A stretch of DNA of 64,000 nucleotides, from the NCBI GenBank assembly GCA_025890175.1, contig JANPYM010000004.1:875134-939133 (forward strand). The letters run 5' to 3'. Below the pieces are notes generated by a model. The model did no database searches and was not told the origin of the DNA. It saw only the letters and a program-made list of their open reading frames with translations. The DNA is from Ciborinia camelliae. Its lineage: Eukaryota; Ascomycota; Leotiomycetes; Helotiales; Sclerotiniaceae. Position 1 is the stretch's first letter, and every line of letters starts with the position of its first letter. Shown here piece by piece: positions 10,064 to 21,673 of the stretch. A program made the translations under genes and the position numbers.

Positions 10064-12422
10064 TCAAAAACGACCATTCGATTCCCTCTTAGACACAATC
10101 TCTGTGGATGGAGATTCGCGAGCAATCTCTTGCACTACATCCTGGGGTCCAGCGCGTGATATCTGATGGATTTGATTACTGGCCACGAGTGGGGCCTGAT
10201 GGTTTTGTTGCTCGTTGGAGGTATGCACCGGCTGATGAGGTCTATTTTGCTTTGGCGACAACGATGGCTGTCGACTGCCTAAAAGTGATGGTACAATCGT
10301 ATGTGAGTGTGACATATTAGAGAATGGTACATGAGGAGAAACTCTTCCACCAGACATCATGTATCCGTTAGTATGTTGTAAGACTGATGTAGAGATATTA
10401 GAAAGCGTTCCGGATATATGACCGCCATGTTGATGAGAATGACGACGGGGCTGTACTTGAACTTGGGACAAAGGGCTCGTGGTTCTTGGAGTATGCTGGG
10501 CTGATGTTTGACGCTGTATTAAATGGGCGTGAGAAGGATGCTGCGGATTTGCCCATGGTGTTTGTTCAATAAATTGTTCTTCTGCTGGCCTGAATCGCGA
10601 TGTTGATCCTACTGTTCGCAATGCCGCCAATTCTTGCAATGATAAAGCTGCAGGTTGATGCACATGTCTAGTCCGCTATGAAGAAGCTCCGTCAGCTTGT
10701 CCCTCTCATGACAAAATATTTCTTCTTGGACTGAATCGTAACCATGACTTTAAAATAATGCACTTACTCCCATCTTCTCGAGGTCCTCTTCGAGCTCGGA
10801 AGGCGTTGCTTGGGCCATGGATGGAGCGGCTGGAAATCCAACATGTTTTGCAATACCAGAAAGGATGGAAACTTCGTTGGAATATGCTACCTGATTCTGA
10901 ACTTGTTGCGATCTCCGCGTTGGATAGTTCAGAGTGTACTCAGGTACACCGGTGGAGTAATTCCTTCTATCATGTTGTATCTCGTACCATTGTTTGCCTA
11001 GCTGCTCCATCTTGGTTTCTCGAATCTCTCTTGCTTCTTGTCGATATTGGACAAGAATCTGGCTCCTCCTCGCAACAGCACAAGTTTTGAGAGTCTGCAG
11101 CTCATATTCACGCAGTTTCTCGGCGACACGAATCCTCTCGTCTCTCCGTGCCTCAATACAATTCATCATCGCGAGAAATTCAGGATGTGTTGGCTGGCCT
11201 TGTCGTAGCATAGTCTCCTCTCTATTCATCTGCTCGAGACGTTCATCATAGAGCCTAGAGACATATTAGTAGACGAAATAGTGACCTGAAATGGAAACTA
11301 ACCTGTCTCTGAAGACTGAGAAGTTCTTTTCAATTCCGCCTAGTTGATCAAAGGCGTTCATCTTTTTGTCCACTGTTCAAATCTGCGTTAGAACAACTGC
11401 ACATGTTCAAATTCAGAATGTTTAAAAACAAGCTTACATTCTTCCTCTGTCTTCAATACAAGATCCGCTTCATCATCTCCCTCATTTTCTGCATGGTCCT
11501 CGTCGCCGTTCCTTGCATCATCTTCACCATTGGTCAGCGTGCAATTCTGCGCACTATCAGACTCGTCTTCAATATTCATGCCATTCTCCACACCCTTTTT
11601 CTTCTTCCGTCCTCGTTTTTTGGGCGACGCCATTATGTCAGCGGTTTCGGAGATTTCGTCATCGGGAGGTATTGTCTCTGTCACATTCACGAGAGCCTCT
11701 TCCAGTGGGCCATCGCCTTCTTCGCCTGATATATTACCGATTATTGGATTTAATGCGTCTTCTTCTGCGGGTGACTCGTCGTCAATCGCATAATCGTCAC
11801 CTTGATGGATTATAGAACCCGTCCGCTTGGGTAAAGGTTCGTCGAACTCATCAAGTCCGCTACTACCCATTATTGATCGCTTGCGTTTTTTTGAATCAAT
11901 TTCAGGAGTCGATAATGCTCTATTTCCTTCGCCCGAAGAATGCTCTAAAGATGAAGCAGCTGTCGCCGGGTTGTGATCCAGCTCGGCATCGTCATGGAGG
12001 AAACTTTTAGGGCTATCGTTTGGAATGGAAACATCTTCGTCGGATAATGGGTCTGCGTCGTCTTCCTCGTCTTCTGCCTCATCTGCCATAACCTGGTTGT
12101 TTAGTTTGCTAGGGCTGCGCTCGTAAGAATCGGTGCCATTATGGGAATTGAGAATCACATTCTTTTGTACTCTGAGTTTGTGCGGTGATTGTTCCAGTCG
12201 TTCAGTCTCTGCTTCAGAATCATCATCTTCAGATGGGTTACTAAGGTCATCTGAGGCTTCGGCATCGTCCTCGTGTTCTTGCATGGCATCTTTGTCTTCA
12301 ATTTCGCTCAAACTGCTAGAGCGATCTTCTTCGAGCTCGACATCGCTGAGTTCGTCATCAACGGAAGCTTCATCAGGTATGATAGGATCAGCCGGTATCT
12401 CGCTCTCAATTTCGCCACTCAT
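10064..12422 (-). CDS. Dep1/Sds3-family subunit of the Rpd3L histone deacetylase complex
   Basis: Four exons (12422-11438, 11372-11303, 11254-10768, 10675-10064) give 717 codons. Sds3/Dep1 proteins are structural subunits of the large Rpd3-Sin3 deacetylase complex in the nucleus. The first exon encodes a highly acidic disordered N-terminus with a KKRGRKKKKG basic patch. The Sds3-like core crosses exons 2 and 3 and includes MNAFDQLGGIEKNFSVFRDR, LYDERLEQMNREE, a helical coiled segment with ARRDERIRVAEKLREYEL, and QYRQEAREIRE. The C-terminus is rich in Gln, His and Ser. Exon phases agree across all three introns. It diverges from Nop12 with 291 bp between start codons. Confidence 0.85.
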
Positions 12423-12713
12423 TTCGAGGGTTGATTAAGTATTGTTCAAACTTATTGTAATGTTCATGTGAATAGTCCTTGTCGCAAATCGAAGCACTAG
12501 AATAGAATCAAGGTATGACAATCGGTAGATCATCGGATATCAAAAGCGGTCAAAGACTGGTGACAGAATTGATCACAGTGATCCCTGCAAGCTGCAACTT
12601 TTTAATTTTTTTAACTGTAGGTCAGAAATCTCAGCATTGTTCAACAGCCAGAGGTAGCTGTTACCTACATCAATTGCATCAATCGCATCAAAACTAGAGA
12701 CGCACTTATCGCA

Positions 12714-14657
12714 ATGGTTAAACGAAGCCGAAACGATAGTAACAATGGGGGAGAGAAAATTAATGGCAAAGAAGGCGCCGGCAAATCATTCCTCATAGAT
12801 GACAAGGCTGTCGACCCTACACTAGCCTTGCTCTTTGCATCAAGTGTAAGTCTCAAAAGTTATGGCACCGCTCATATTTACTAATTTACAGTAGGCCGGC
12901 CCTGTACAAGCTCCTCCAAAATCTAGATATCAAGAAGCACCACCTGCGCGCCGTATAGACAGAGAGTCGCAAGATGGAGAGTCAACCGACGGTTCTGATG
13001 AGGAAGATGCTGAAGATCTTGAAATGGGCGAGGGGGATGACTTGAGTAGCATTGATGGCGATCTCGAAGACGCTGAAATTTCGGGACTCTCGGATGAGGA
13101 TGACACTTCTAACGAGATACATGGTCAGATACCCGAATTGGATAAATTCATTGAAGCCAAAAACGAGAAACCGGAACGAAAACGTAAAAGGAAGACTGAT
13201 GAGCCAGATCTTGAAGGAAAGTATTTAGAGAAGTTAGCCAGGGAAGAAGAGAAGGAAGAAGAAGAACGCCAAGCCGAAAGACGGTTGAAACGTCAGAAGT
13301 TGGCCACAGAGAAGAATCCAGTTCTTAAGGATGCCACTGAGGAAGGTGGTTCTGATGAGGAGATAGAGGACGCAGGATCTGATGAAGAGGCCGAAACTGA
13401 GGACGATGCAGAAGAGTCCGATTCTGAGGAGGAAAGTCCCAAAAGAAAAACACCCTCCGATGTTCCCCTACACGAATCCCTCGTGCCAGACAAAGACTCG
13501 ACCGAGCTTGAAAAGGCATCTCGCACTATCTTCCTTGGAAACGTAGCAAGTTCTACCATATCGTCCAAAGCCGACAAGAAGACTCTTATGTCCCATCTAT
13601 CCGCTTTCATAAATGATCTTCCTCCTCCCCCGCCCGGCAAGCCATCCCATAAACTGGAATCCCTTCGCTTCCGCTCCACTGCCTATGCCACTGCTGCACT
13701 ACCAAAGAAAGCTGCCTTTGCTAAGAAGGATATCATGACTGCTACAACGAAAAGCACCAATGCTTACGCCGTCTACTCTACAGCTTTCGCAGCCAGGGAG
13801 GCTGTCAAGAAGCTCAACGGAACTATGGTATTAGACCGCCACCTTCGTGTAGATGGTGTGGCCCATCCTGCGAAAACTGATCACCGCCGATGTGTGTTCG
13901 TCGGAAATCTAGGCTTTGTAGATGATGAATCCCTTCTCGAACAGGATGGCGAGAATAGCCGGAAACGGTCAAAAATACCTTCTGATATTGAAGAAGGTCT
14001 ATGGAGGCAATTTGGAAAAGCTGGTGAAGTAGAGAGTGTACGAGTTATTCGTGACGAGAAAACCCGTGTTGGCAAGGGATTCGCTTATGTTCAATTTAAG
14101 GTTAGTTTCTCCTCCCATTCAACGATGTTCAATATTTTATTGACATGGCACTACAGGACGTAAATGCAGTTGAGGCTGCCCTGCTTTTCAATGAGAAAAA
14201 GTATCCACCGATGCTTCCTCGAGTTCTTCGTGTCGTCCGCGCCAAAGCCCAACACAAACAAGTCTCGTCCCGACCCACGGCTCGTCAACCAAAATCGTCA
14301 AAGTCGTCCCAAATTTACAATCCCAAGATTGACCCCAATCAAGCCTCATTACAGGGAAGAGCTACCAAACTGTTAGGAAAGGCCGGTGGAGCAAAGTTCA
14401 AGAAAACCGGGGCCAATGATACCACTTTGGGCACCAGAGGAGATAAACCGGCCAGTGGAAACGGAGAAATCAAGAGCGGACTGGCTGGTATAAAAGCACC
14501 TGAGAATTTCGTTTTTGAGGGTTACAGAGCTAGCGCGAGCAAGGGCAAGCCGAAGGATCTAAAGCTGGGAGGAAAAGGTGGTGGAAAGAAAAAAGGTAAA
14601 CCTAGAACAAGATCATCAAACAGAGGTGCGGAGTGGAAGAAGCGAGGCTCAAAGTAA
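12714..14657 (+). CDS. nop12: Nucleolar RNA-binding protein Nop12
   Basis: Three exons (12714-12845, 12895-14100, 14157-14657) give 612 residues. Nop12 is a nucleolar RRM protein needed for pre-25S rRNA processing and 60S assembly. After an acidic and lysine-rich N-terminus, RRM1 begins at RTIFLGNVASS. RRM2 contains CVFVGNLGF (RNP2) and KGFAYVQF (RNP1), the latter ending exactly at the second intron, and continues with DVNAVEAALLF. A basic C-terminal tail (KLGGKGGGKKKGKPRTRSS) is typical of Nop12 and of nucleolar targeting. The first acceptor must be the second AG of CAGTAG, because the first would put TAG in frame. Confidence 0.92.
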
Positions 14658-15023
14658 TAAGCTTAAATCGTTGTAATCAGAATAATGATGTAGGAGTATC
14701 GGTGAATCAATCAAATACCTATTGGAATTGCAATATTCGGAATAACCTTGCTGGCCATATCATGAATATAATTCTATGTATTATGTAAAATGGCCTTTTA
14801 CTGGCATATGCTCTATCCACGTTATGTGATTTTACATCGTGACTTGCAGTCAACTGCTCCAGTCATCACTCACTCCAGTTCATCTTGCTCCAAAAGTGCG
14901 GGGCATCTTAAATTATAAGGCTAGGTTACAGCACACGTGATATACCAATTTTCACAACCATTTTTGCAATGTGACATAAGATTTTCTTTCCGCGCCCACA
15001 TTATTTTGAATCCAGGTCTAAAG
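14658..15023. other. Intergenic stretch, Nop12 to Hpm1
   Basis: No ORF here is supported. It should hold the Nop12 3' end and the Hpm1 promoter. Confidence 0.6.
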
Positions 15024-16165
15024 ATGTCTGGCTTCAGCTTCTCATTTGCAGGAGATGATATAGAAATAGATTCAACCCAAGACGCACTTCCATCCGTCTC
15101 CAACCACGCTGTAGAGACTGGCACACTCGCACCACGGAAATCCAGCGGGGCATTTCCGGTAGCAGGACAACCTCTTTTGCCCCCGACAAATCATACTTTG
15201 GAGGAACTCCTGAAGACCCTGCCATCTCAGATTGCTTATTCTACATTGGTTATCAAATTGGATGATGGCAATGATATAGGAATTCCGAGAAGGGAGTTGT
15301 GGGATGTTAGAGCGCAGTTGATGGCTGAGGATGAGGGAAATGGGGAAGGCTTGTTAGGATTGGGTAATGATGATGTGAAAACTGGTGTTTATGAGGGAGG
15401 ATTCAAAAGCTGGGAAAGTTCGGTGGATTTGGTCAAGGTTCTGAGTGGAAGAACGATTGTGGGTGAGGGAAGGAGAAGAGTTTTAGAGGTATGTACATGT
15501 TCATGAGGCTTTTAGGATCTTATGCATAATGAAAAGATTACGGGCAATCATGCTGATAAATACCATAGCTCGGCTGCGGAACCGCTCTTCCATCTCTAGC
15601 AGTCTTCCAATGGTTTCTTGAAAACACAACTTCTTCCATTTCCGGACTGGAGCTTGGACTTGCAGACTACAATCCCACAGTCCTACAGCTGGTCACCTTA
15701 CCTAACATTCTCCTTTCATGGGCACAAGTCACAAGATCGGAGTCCTGGGAAGCAGAAGGTGAACTAGATATCGATGAAGCCCTCATTTCGGAATTCATCG
15801 CCGCGCTAAATTCCCGCAGGATTAACATATCATTTTTCTCGGGTGCTTGGTCTCACGAATTTGTGTCTTTGGTCACTGGCAAGTTGCATCTGTCGTGCGA
15901 GAACACAATCATCATCGGAGCTGAAACCATTTATTCTCCCGTTGCTCTAAGAGCTTTCGCTGAGACATTGATGGCATTGCTCGAGTTGAGCACAGGGCCA
16001 AACAAGACGGCGTTGATAGGTGCCAAGAAGGTGTATTTTGGTGTTGGAGGCTCCATAGAAGATTTCGTCGAAGATGTTACGGCGAAAGGAGCTCTAGTTG
16101 AACAAGTTAGGGAAGAATCCGACGGGGTTAGAAGAGCTGTTATAGAAGTTAGAAAAGCAGGCTAA
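15024..16165 (+). CDS. Protein-histidine N-methyltransferase, Hpm1/METTL18 family
   Basis: Two exons (15024-15488, 15569-16165) give 353 residues. Hpm1 methylates a histidine of ribosomal protein Rpl3 (uL3) and affects 60S function. The start MSGFSFSFAGDDIE, the block with LPSQIAYSTLVI, the RRELWDVRAQLMAED block and FKSWESSVDLVKVL are typical of the family. The intron splits the S-adenosylmethionine-binding motif: RRVLE before it and LGCGTALPSLAVFQWF after it form motif I. The rest carries the methyltransferase fold (ISFFSGAW, IIIGAETIYSP). The length matches other Hpm1 proteins (about 350-380). Confidence 0.9.
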
Positions 16166-16730
16166 AGATCAAACTTACAAGTTCACAAAATGTTCTGGTG
16201 CAGCTGAGATAATATCTACGCAATGGAAGCACGGCGGGTGCCAGCTAGGGCAGGCGCGAAGCCGTGAGTGGCTTAGAGTATTCTGACTTTCCGGATGAAC
16301 TACCAGACCCACATGGTGAAACAACATCCCAGATATTCTAGCTGGCCAAACTGATATTTCCAAGTGAGCCATTTCACAAACAAACCACGAACCACAAACC
16401 ACAAACCTCCAAGCAGGTTTGGGCACCCGTACCCTACCCCGTAGCGGATTATAGAGTATCCGGGGGTATTTATCATGTGATCATCCAAATTTGAGGTTAT
16501 TCACAACTATATCAGATGGTAGTACTGAAAAGATTCCAACCCCTCCCACATAATAGTAGATTCGAGTGAAATATGAAATGAGATATAGAATATTACTTTA
16601 GAACTCTACCTCAACTACCAATATACTACATGTACGGGGTATTTATCCGGGTCATTTTTCATTGGTTACAGAAAATAGCTTAGTCTCGTTAAAAGGGGAT
16701 GTGGATTAAAGATCTAAACTGAAACTGCTT
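16166..16730. other. AT-rich intergenic stretch
   Basis: It follows the Hpm1 stop codon and holds no supported gene. There are a few repeats of GGGTATTTAT around 16460 and 16640. Confidence 0.55.
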
Positions 16731-17123
16731 ATGCCTAAAACAAAATAAAAAAATTCCAATGCAAAAACAAAAACGACCCTTCCATTTTACTACATTCGAA
16801 TTACATAATTTGACATATAATATAGTATACAAAAACTGCATCTTAATTTTATCAATTTGCCGTATCACAATTGATCCAATCAACCAACGTTTCAAGCTTT
16901 ATAAACATTGCCCACCCGATATGCCTGAAACGAAGTGGAAGGGTTCCGGGGCAGGAGCAAAAACGACCCCTCCACTTTACTACGTTCGGATCACGTGATT
17001 TCTCACATGACCGACACGTGGTGCGGCACACAAAAACTGCATTTTAATTTTATCAGCTTGCCGTATCACAATCGATCCAATCAGCCAACGTTTCAGGCTC
17101 TGTGGGCATTGCCCACCCGATAT
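16731..17123. repeat. Tandem repeat of about 190-200 bp, one copy RIP-like
   Basis: Copy A is 16731-16920 and copy B is 16921-17123. Both begin ATGCCT and end CCCACCCGAT. Where they differ, B has G or C and A has A or T at about 30 positions. I counted one reverse case, one transversion and one indel of about 11 bp. This one-way pattern is what repeat-induced point mutation or cytosine deamination leaves. Copy B keeps a TCACGTGA palindrome and CACGTGG, which copy A has lost. No coding function is visible. Confidence 0.85.
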
Positions 17124-17758
17124 AAACAAGGTCCTAAACTAATACTACACTAATCTAGTCCCCATGTGACCTGATAAATCCACCCCTGTTACTGTTACTC
17201 CACCCTGTAGTGGGGGGTGGTTAACCCCGCCCGGCTTTATTAGCCCCGGTCACCGGCGGGTGTACCCGGTGCTCAACCCCGCCTCAAGACTTTTGCTCCA
17301 AAAAAAGTCCAAAGTTGTATGCCAAACTATCCCGGACTGGGCTAAGACTTCAAATTTACATTTGCTGGCAAGTTGTAACAAATCCTAGAAGTGGGATTCA
17401 TCAGCTCCGCCGTCATGTCCCACGGAGCTCCTCGTACTTGATTGGTTGCAGTGGCTTAAGCTTGTCCTCAAATCAGGACCGCCAGCATGTAACACACAGA
17501 AGGGTATTAAGCTGGCGGGGTAACTCCTCATCTCTATAAATTTCTCTTGATCCCACCCAGGACTTTCATTTTTTATCCCACTCTCAACCTTTCTTGACGT
17601 ATACGTTGTGTGATACTTCTCCCTAATAGTTTTTCTAAATACTTCAAGATATTTACCCCCACCTCGACAACTGGTGGGACTTGTCATTGTCCATACTTAT
17701 AAAAGCCACTCTTCCATCAACCATCCAGTTGAAGGGTCCCTTTCAGAGGAAAGGCAAT
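17124..17758. promoter_or_regulatory. Promoter region of the esterase gene
   Basis: It has an unusually GC-rich part at about 17195-17290 with several CCCCGC/CCCCGG and GTGGGG runs, which look like CreA-type (SYGGRG) sites. A TATAAAAG box at 17698-17705 lies 54 bp before the start codon. Site functions are inferred from pattern only. Confidence 0.5.
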
Positions 17759-18969
17759 ATGGCAACTCTATCTAATGAGGGGTACAAACCTGAATGGCTC
17801 GAGGTAATGTCGCTTTGAATTCCTCATAACCAGCTCCCTTCTATCTCTTTCCCTCGACTGTATCACTAAAACTCAATTCTCCCAGGTCGAGAAAGCCCTA
17901 GGCACCCGTCCCATTCTTACGGGCAGCGCAGCCGACATGTTAAAGCAATTTAACGGCCTAACCGCAGCTGCCACTGCTCAAAGTGGTCTCGATTCCTCTG
18001 TCCAAACTCGTGATGTTTCTGCAGAAGGCATCCCAGTCCGTATATACACTCCACCAAATCCTTCTGGCCAGAACCTCCCTCTTGGAGTATATTATCATGG
18101 AGGCGGATATTGTATGGGAAACCTAGATTCCGAAGATGTGTGGTGTCGATTCATTGCCAAGAACGCTTCCTGTATCATCGTCTCGGTCGATTATAGTTTG
18201 GGTCCGGAATATAAGCTGCCTGTAATGTTGGATGAGAGTGTTAAAGCATATGAATGGGTAACGATTCTCACACCATCTATCTTCCCCGTTATTCTTGTCA
18301 ATCATATACTCTTCATACTCAAAACTCGATACTCACACTGAATACCCACAGGCCTGGCATCACGCCTCAGAACTCGGCGCCGACAACACCCACACCTTCA
18401 CAATCGGCAGTTCGGCAGGCGGGGGCCTAGCTCTCACCGTGGCTAACGATCTTATTGCCGCAGGCAAACGGGATCAGATCCAAGGCATTGTTGCCATGGT
18501 TCCTGTAGCAGCACATCCCTCTTCCATTCCTGCCGCATATAAATCCCACTATACAGCCTACGACGAGAATGCATCTAACGTTCCTATAATTGACGCCTCG
18601 TCTGCAGATACATTTTTCTCGGCTGTCGATGCGGATTTTAATGATCCGAGAACTTGTAGGATTGCCCAGTCCCCATGTTTCTTTGTATATGTAGAGAAGT
18701 ACAATCACTAACGCATCACCTCTATAGTTGTGACCCTCTCTCAACATCTCTCTGACTTTCCTCCGACTTATATCGCTACTTGTGGTAAAGACCCCCTACG
18801 TGATGATGGCAAGGTTCTTGAAATGATGATGAAAAAAAAGGGCGTCGAGACAAAGAGTGATTATTATGAAGGGCTGCCACATTGCTTTTGGCTTTTCCCT
18901 GGTATTAAAGGTGGAGAAGAATTTTTAGCGAATGTTTGTGAGGGGGTGAAGTTTGTTTTGAGTGCTTAG
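17759..18969 (+). CDS. HSL-type (family IV) esterase/lipase, alpha/beta hydrolase fold 3
   Basis: Four exons (17759-17803, 17886-18257, 18352-18655, 18728-18969) give 320 residues. The oxyanion-hole motif HGGG is at residues 86-89 and the nucleophile motif GSSAGG follows in exon 3. Asp in KDPLRDDG and His in EGLPHCFW complete the expected triad. There is no signal peptide, so the enzyme is probably intracellular. Family members hydrolyse short acyl esters, and fungal homologues also act on drug-like or secondary-metabolite esters; the substrate cannot be told from sequence. The third intron model uses donor CTT|GTAGGA and gives DPRTFVTLSQHLSDFPPTY, which reads like the family. Confidence 0.88.
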
Positions 18970-19236
18970 GTTATTGAGTGACTCTTTTTCTCAAGTACCT
19001 AGGTAGTTTTACAATCTGAATCACAGGGTATCTGGGTGGTATGCAAGCCGATATGTGTAGAAATTTTAATTTTGTTTATTACCCGACCCCCAGAGAATGA
19101 AACTATCCACGAGACAAAACCAAGATAAGAGATCTATGTAGAGGTATTCGAGACCACGCCCCAATGCCAGCGCCGATGTATTTGAAAAAGTAAATGCGAC
19201 TCTTCTAATAAAGAAAAAGCAAACCCAATACAAGGT

Positions 19237-20490
19237 TTAAGCAGTATAATTCTGCAATCCATTAGAGATCTTAGGCCAGACAACAGCTTTCTCCAAAGCT
19301 TGCAAAACATCTGCTTTCAAATCTTCTGCATCCTCAACTCCGCAACTGAGACGGACCAAATCATCATATACACCAATAGCCTCTCTGTGAGCTTTGGGAA
19401 TGCCAGCATGTGTCATGCTGCTTGGAACTTCGACCAGACTCTCGACTCCTCCTAAACTCTCTGCCAAGGTGAAGATGCTTGTCATTTGACAGAATTTTTC
19501 GGCCGCAGCGGAACCTCCTTTGATACGGAAGGAAAGCATGCCACCGCCCATACCATCTCTGTGTTGCTTGAGGGCAATCTTGCGGTGTGGGTGGGAGTTC
19601 AAACCAGGATAGTTGACAGCAATGACGTGTGGTGAACTCTCCAATGCTTTGGCTACCAATGTCGCATTAGTTGTTGCTTCTCGAGCTCTGAGATGCAATG
19701 TCTTCAAGCCACGGTGAGCAAGCCAGCTGTCAAATGCTGAAGGTACGCAACCAATGGCATTTTGCAGGAAGCCTAATCTTTCCTTCATAGCGTCTGAGTT
19801 GAAAGCGGCTACACCCATCACTACATCGGAGTGACCATTGATATACTTGGTAACAGAGTGAACGACGATATCAGCCCCGTGGTCCAATGGTTGCTGGACG
19901 TAAGGACTCATGAAGGTATTGTCAACCACAACCATTATGCCATGTTCGTGTGCTGCTGTGGCCACCGCCCTAATATCCACAAGTCGTAGGGTTGGATTGC
20001 TTGGAGTCTCAATCCAGATGAGTTTCGTCTCTGATGTGATGTGATCCACAACGTCCACCTCGATCTCCGGCGTAAATGTAACCTTCACACCATGGGCCTT
20101 AGCAACCTGTGTAAAATATCTGTGGGTTCCACCGTAAACGTCGGATACCGAAATAACATGCGAACCGGCAGCCAATGACTGCAAAATAGTAGCAGTAGTA
20201 GCAGAGCCTGAAGAAAAAGCTAGGGCGTATTTGGCATTTTCAAGAGCGGCGACAGCCTTCTCGAAATTATCACGATTGGGGTTGGAGCTTCTGCTGTATT
20301 CATATGCGCCAACAGGTTTTCCGACGGCAGTTTGCGCGAATGTTGTAGAGAGTGAGATGGCTTCGATAACGGCACCGGTGACAGGATCATGAGGGGACCC
20401 GGCATGAACTGCTAGAGTGCCAAATCGATGAACTGGGGAAGGGGCTCGTGGGGGAGTCTCAATGGGATGATCGAAGCTGGGGATAGTCAT
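19237..20490 (-). CDS. Cystathionine gamma-lyase
   Basis: A single 417-codon exon. The enzyme cleaves cystathionine to cysteine, 2-oxobutyrate and ammonia in reverse transsulfuration and uses pyridoxal phosphate. Motifs in order: YEYSRSSNPNRD, FSSGSATTA, the cofactor region VVVDNTFMSPY and the Schiff-base lysine K215 in HSVTKYINGHSDV. The end motif (RLSCGVEDAEDLKADVLQAL) is also typical. Related Cys/Met-metabolism enzymes (cystathionine beta-lyase, O-acetylhomoserine sulfhydrylase) share the fold, but the close agreement over HSVTKYINGHSDV and length fit Cys3-type gamma-lyase best. The start is followed by an unstructured MTIPSFDHPIETPPRAPSP. Confidence 0.92.
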   Translation of the reverse strand: MTIPSFDHPIETPPRAPSPVHRFGTLAVHAGSPHDPVTGAVIEAISLSTTFAQTAVGKPVGAYEYSRSSNPNRDNFEKAVAALENAKYALAFSSGSATTATILQSLAAGSHVISVSDVYGGTHRYFTQVAKAHGVKVTFTPEIEVDVVDHITSETKLIWIETPSNPTLRLVDIRAVATAAHEHGIMVVVDNTFMSPYVQQPLDHGADIVVHSVTKYINGHSDVVMGVAAFNSDAMKERLGFLQNAIGCVPSAFDSWLAHRGLKTLHLRAREATTNATLVAKALESSPHVIAVNYPGLNSHPHRKIALKQHRDGMGGGMLSFRIKGGSAAAEKFCQMTSIFTLAESLGGVESLVEVPSSMTHAGIPKAHREAIGVYDDLVRLSCGVEDAEDLKADVLQALEKAVVWPKISNGLQNYTA

Positions 20491-21673
20491 TTTGAGGGGT
20501 AGTGCGGGGTTGTAGGATTTTCTTTCTATTCCTCGAAAATAAAATGATCACCAAAAGAAAAGAAGGGAGAAATTATCAAAGAAGCTTGGATTGACAGAAT
20601 CTACCATATAAAGTTGGGTTAAGGTGGGGGAAAGTTTTTAACTTTATAATTTTTCCTTCCTTCTGACCTTGGGAGAATGAGGGAAAGGAAGCGGGAGAGG
20701 GAGAGTCTCTTACTTATTAATACTTGATTGACTATAATGCTGTAGGAGTGAGTGTGGGCCAACGAATTAATTAACTTATTATAATAAAAATCTCAATCAA
20801 TTGTTTTTAATTGTTAGAACAACAAAGGTGGTAAATTTAGATTTCGGATCAGAGGCTACCTACCTACTACGTACCACCTCCTCTTAGTAAACCTTAGAAA
20901 GCACGCAATCCTTCTCAAGATTTAGGCAAGAAAGGGCAGGAGAGAGGTAGGTATGATTCATTGGATGCGATAATGACATCAAATTGTCCCTTTTGGTCCT
21001 TTGGCTGCTTATTATTTATCTGCAGCAGATATCTATGCAGATTGAAGGCATTCCTGACAAATACCTACCTACCTTATAATCAAGGAGTACAGCTGCATGT
21101 GCGGGTAGAACTGGAAATTATCGGCCGGAAAAAAGTACAAGATTTGAGAAACTTTCTGTGTGGGGAGGAAGGCTGAAAGATGCTGACTAATCTACTTCCG
21201 TGAATAGCCAATTAAATCCATCTACTACGGCGGGGTACACGGTACCTACCTATTAAGGTACACTGCCCGTGGTATGTGTGTGACCTCAACTTCCGATGCT
21301 CCGACTCCCGATCCTATCTACCTGTACGGAGGTACCTGTACTTAGTAAGTACCTATCAAGTATCAAATTAAATCGATCGGTCAATTGTTTAAACAACAAT
21401 AATGCAAATTAGAAGTTACTTAAGGGGTGAAATCTGAACGCATCTATGGTTGACCTGTTATCAATACCTATCTACAGTATCATCGAAATTCAAACATCGA
21501 AATTCAAACATCAAATTGAGATTTGGTTCTTTGTATCTCTTTCGTTCTCTTAATTCCTTGAATTAGAGCAACTGTTTTCAATATGAACATTTGTCGAAAT
21601 AACTAGTCGCCACCCTTGATTACTTCTAACTTCTAACTTTCAACTTCTGTTGTCTGGTGACACACAAAACACA
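20491..21673. other. Divergent intergenic region, 1.2 kb
   Basis: It lies between the starts of the cystathionine gamma-lyase gene and the Zn2Cys6 gene. It contains many TACC/GGTA runs (around 20860, 21065, 21245, 21330) and a duplicated ATCGAAATTCAAAC near 21482. No gene is seen. Confidence 0.6.

Noticed and set aside
11403..12438. Overlapping plus-strand frames opposite Dep1
   Set aside because: They mirror the acidic Ser/Glu/Asp-rich first exon and have no start or domain support.
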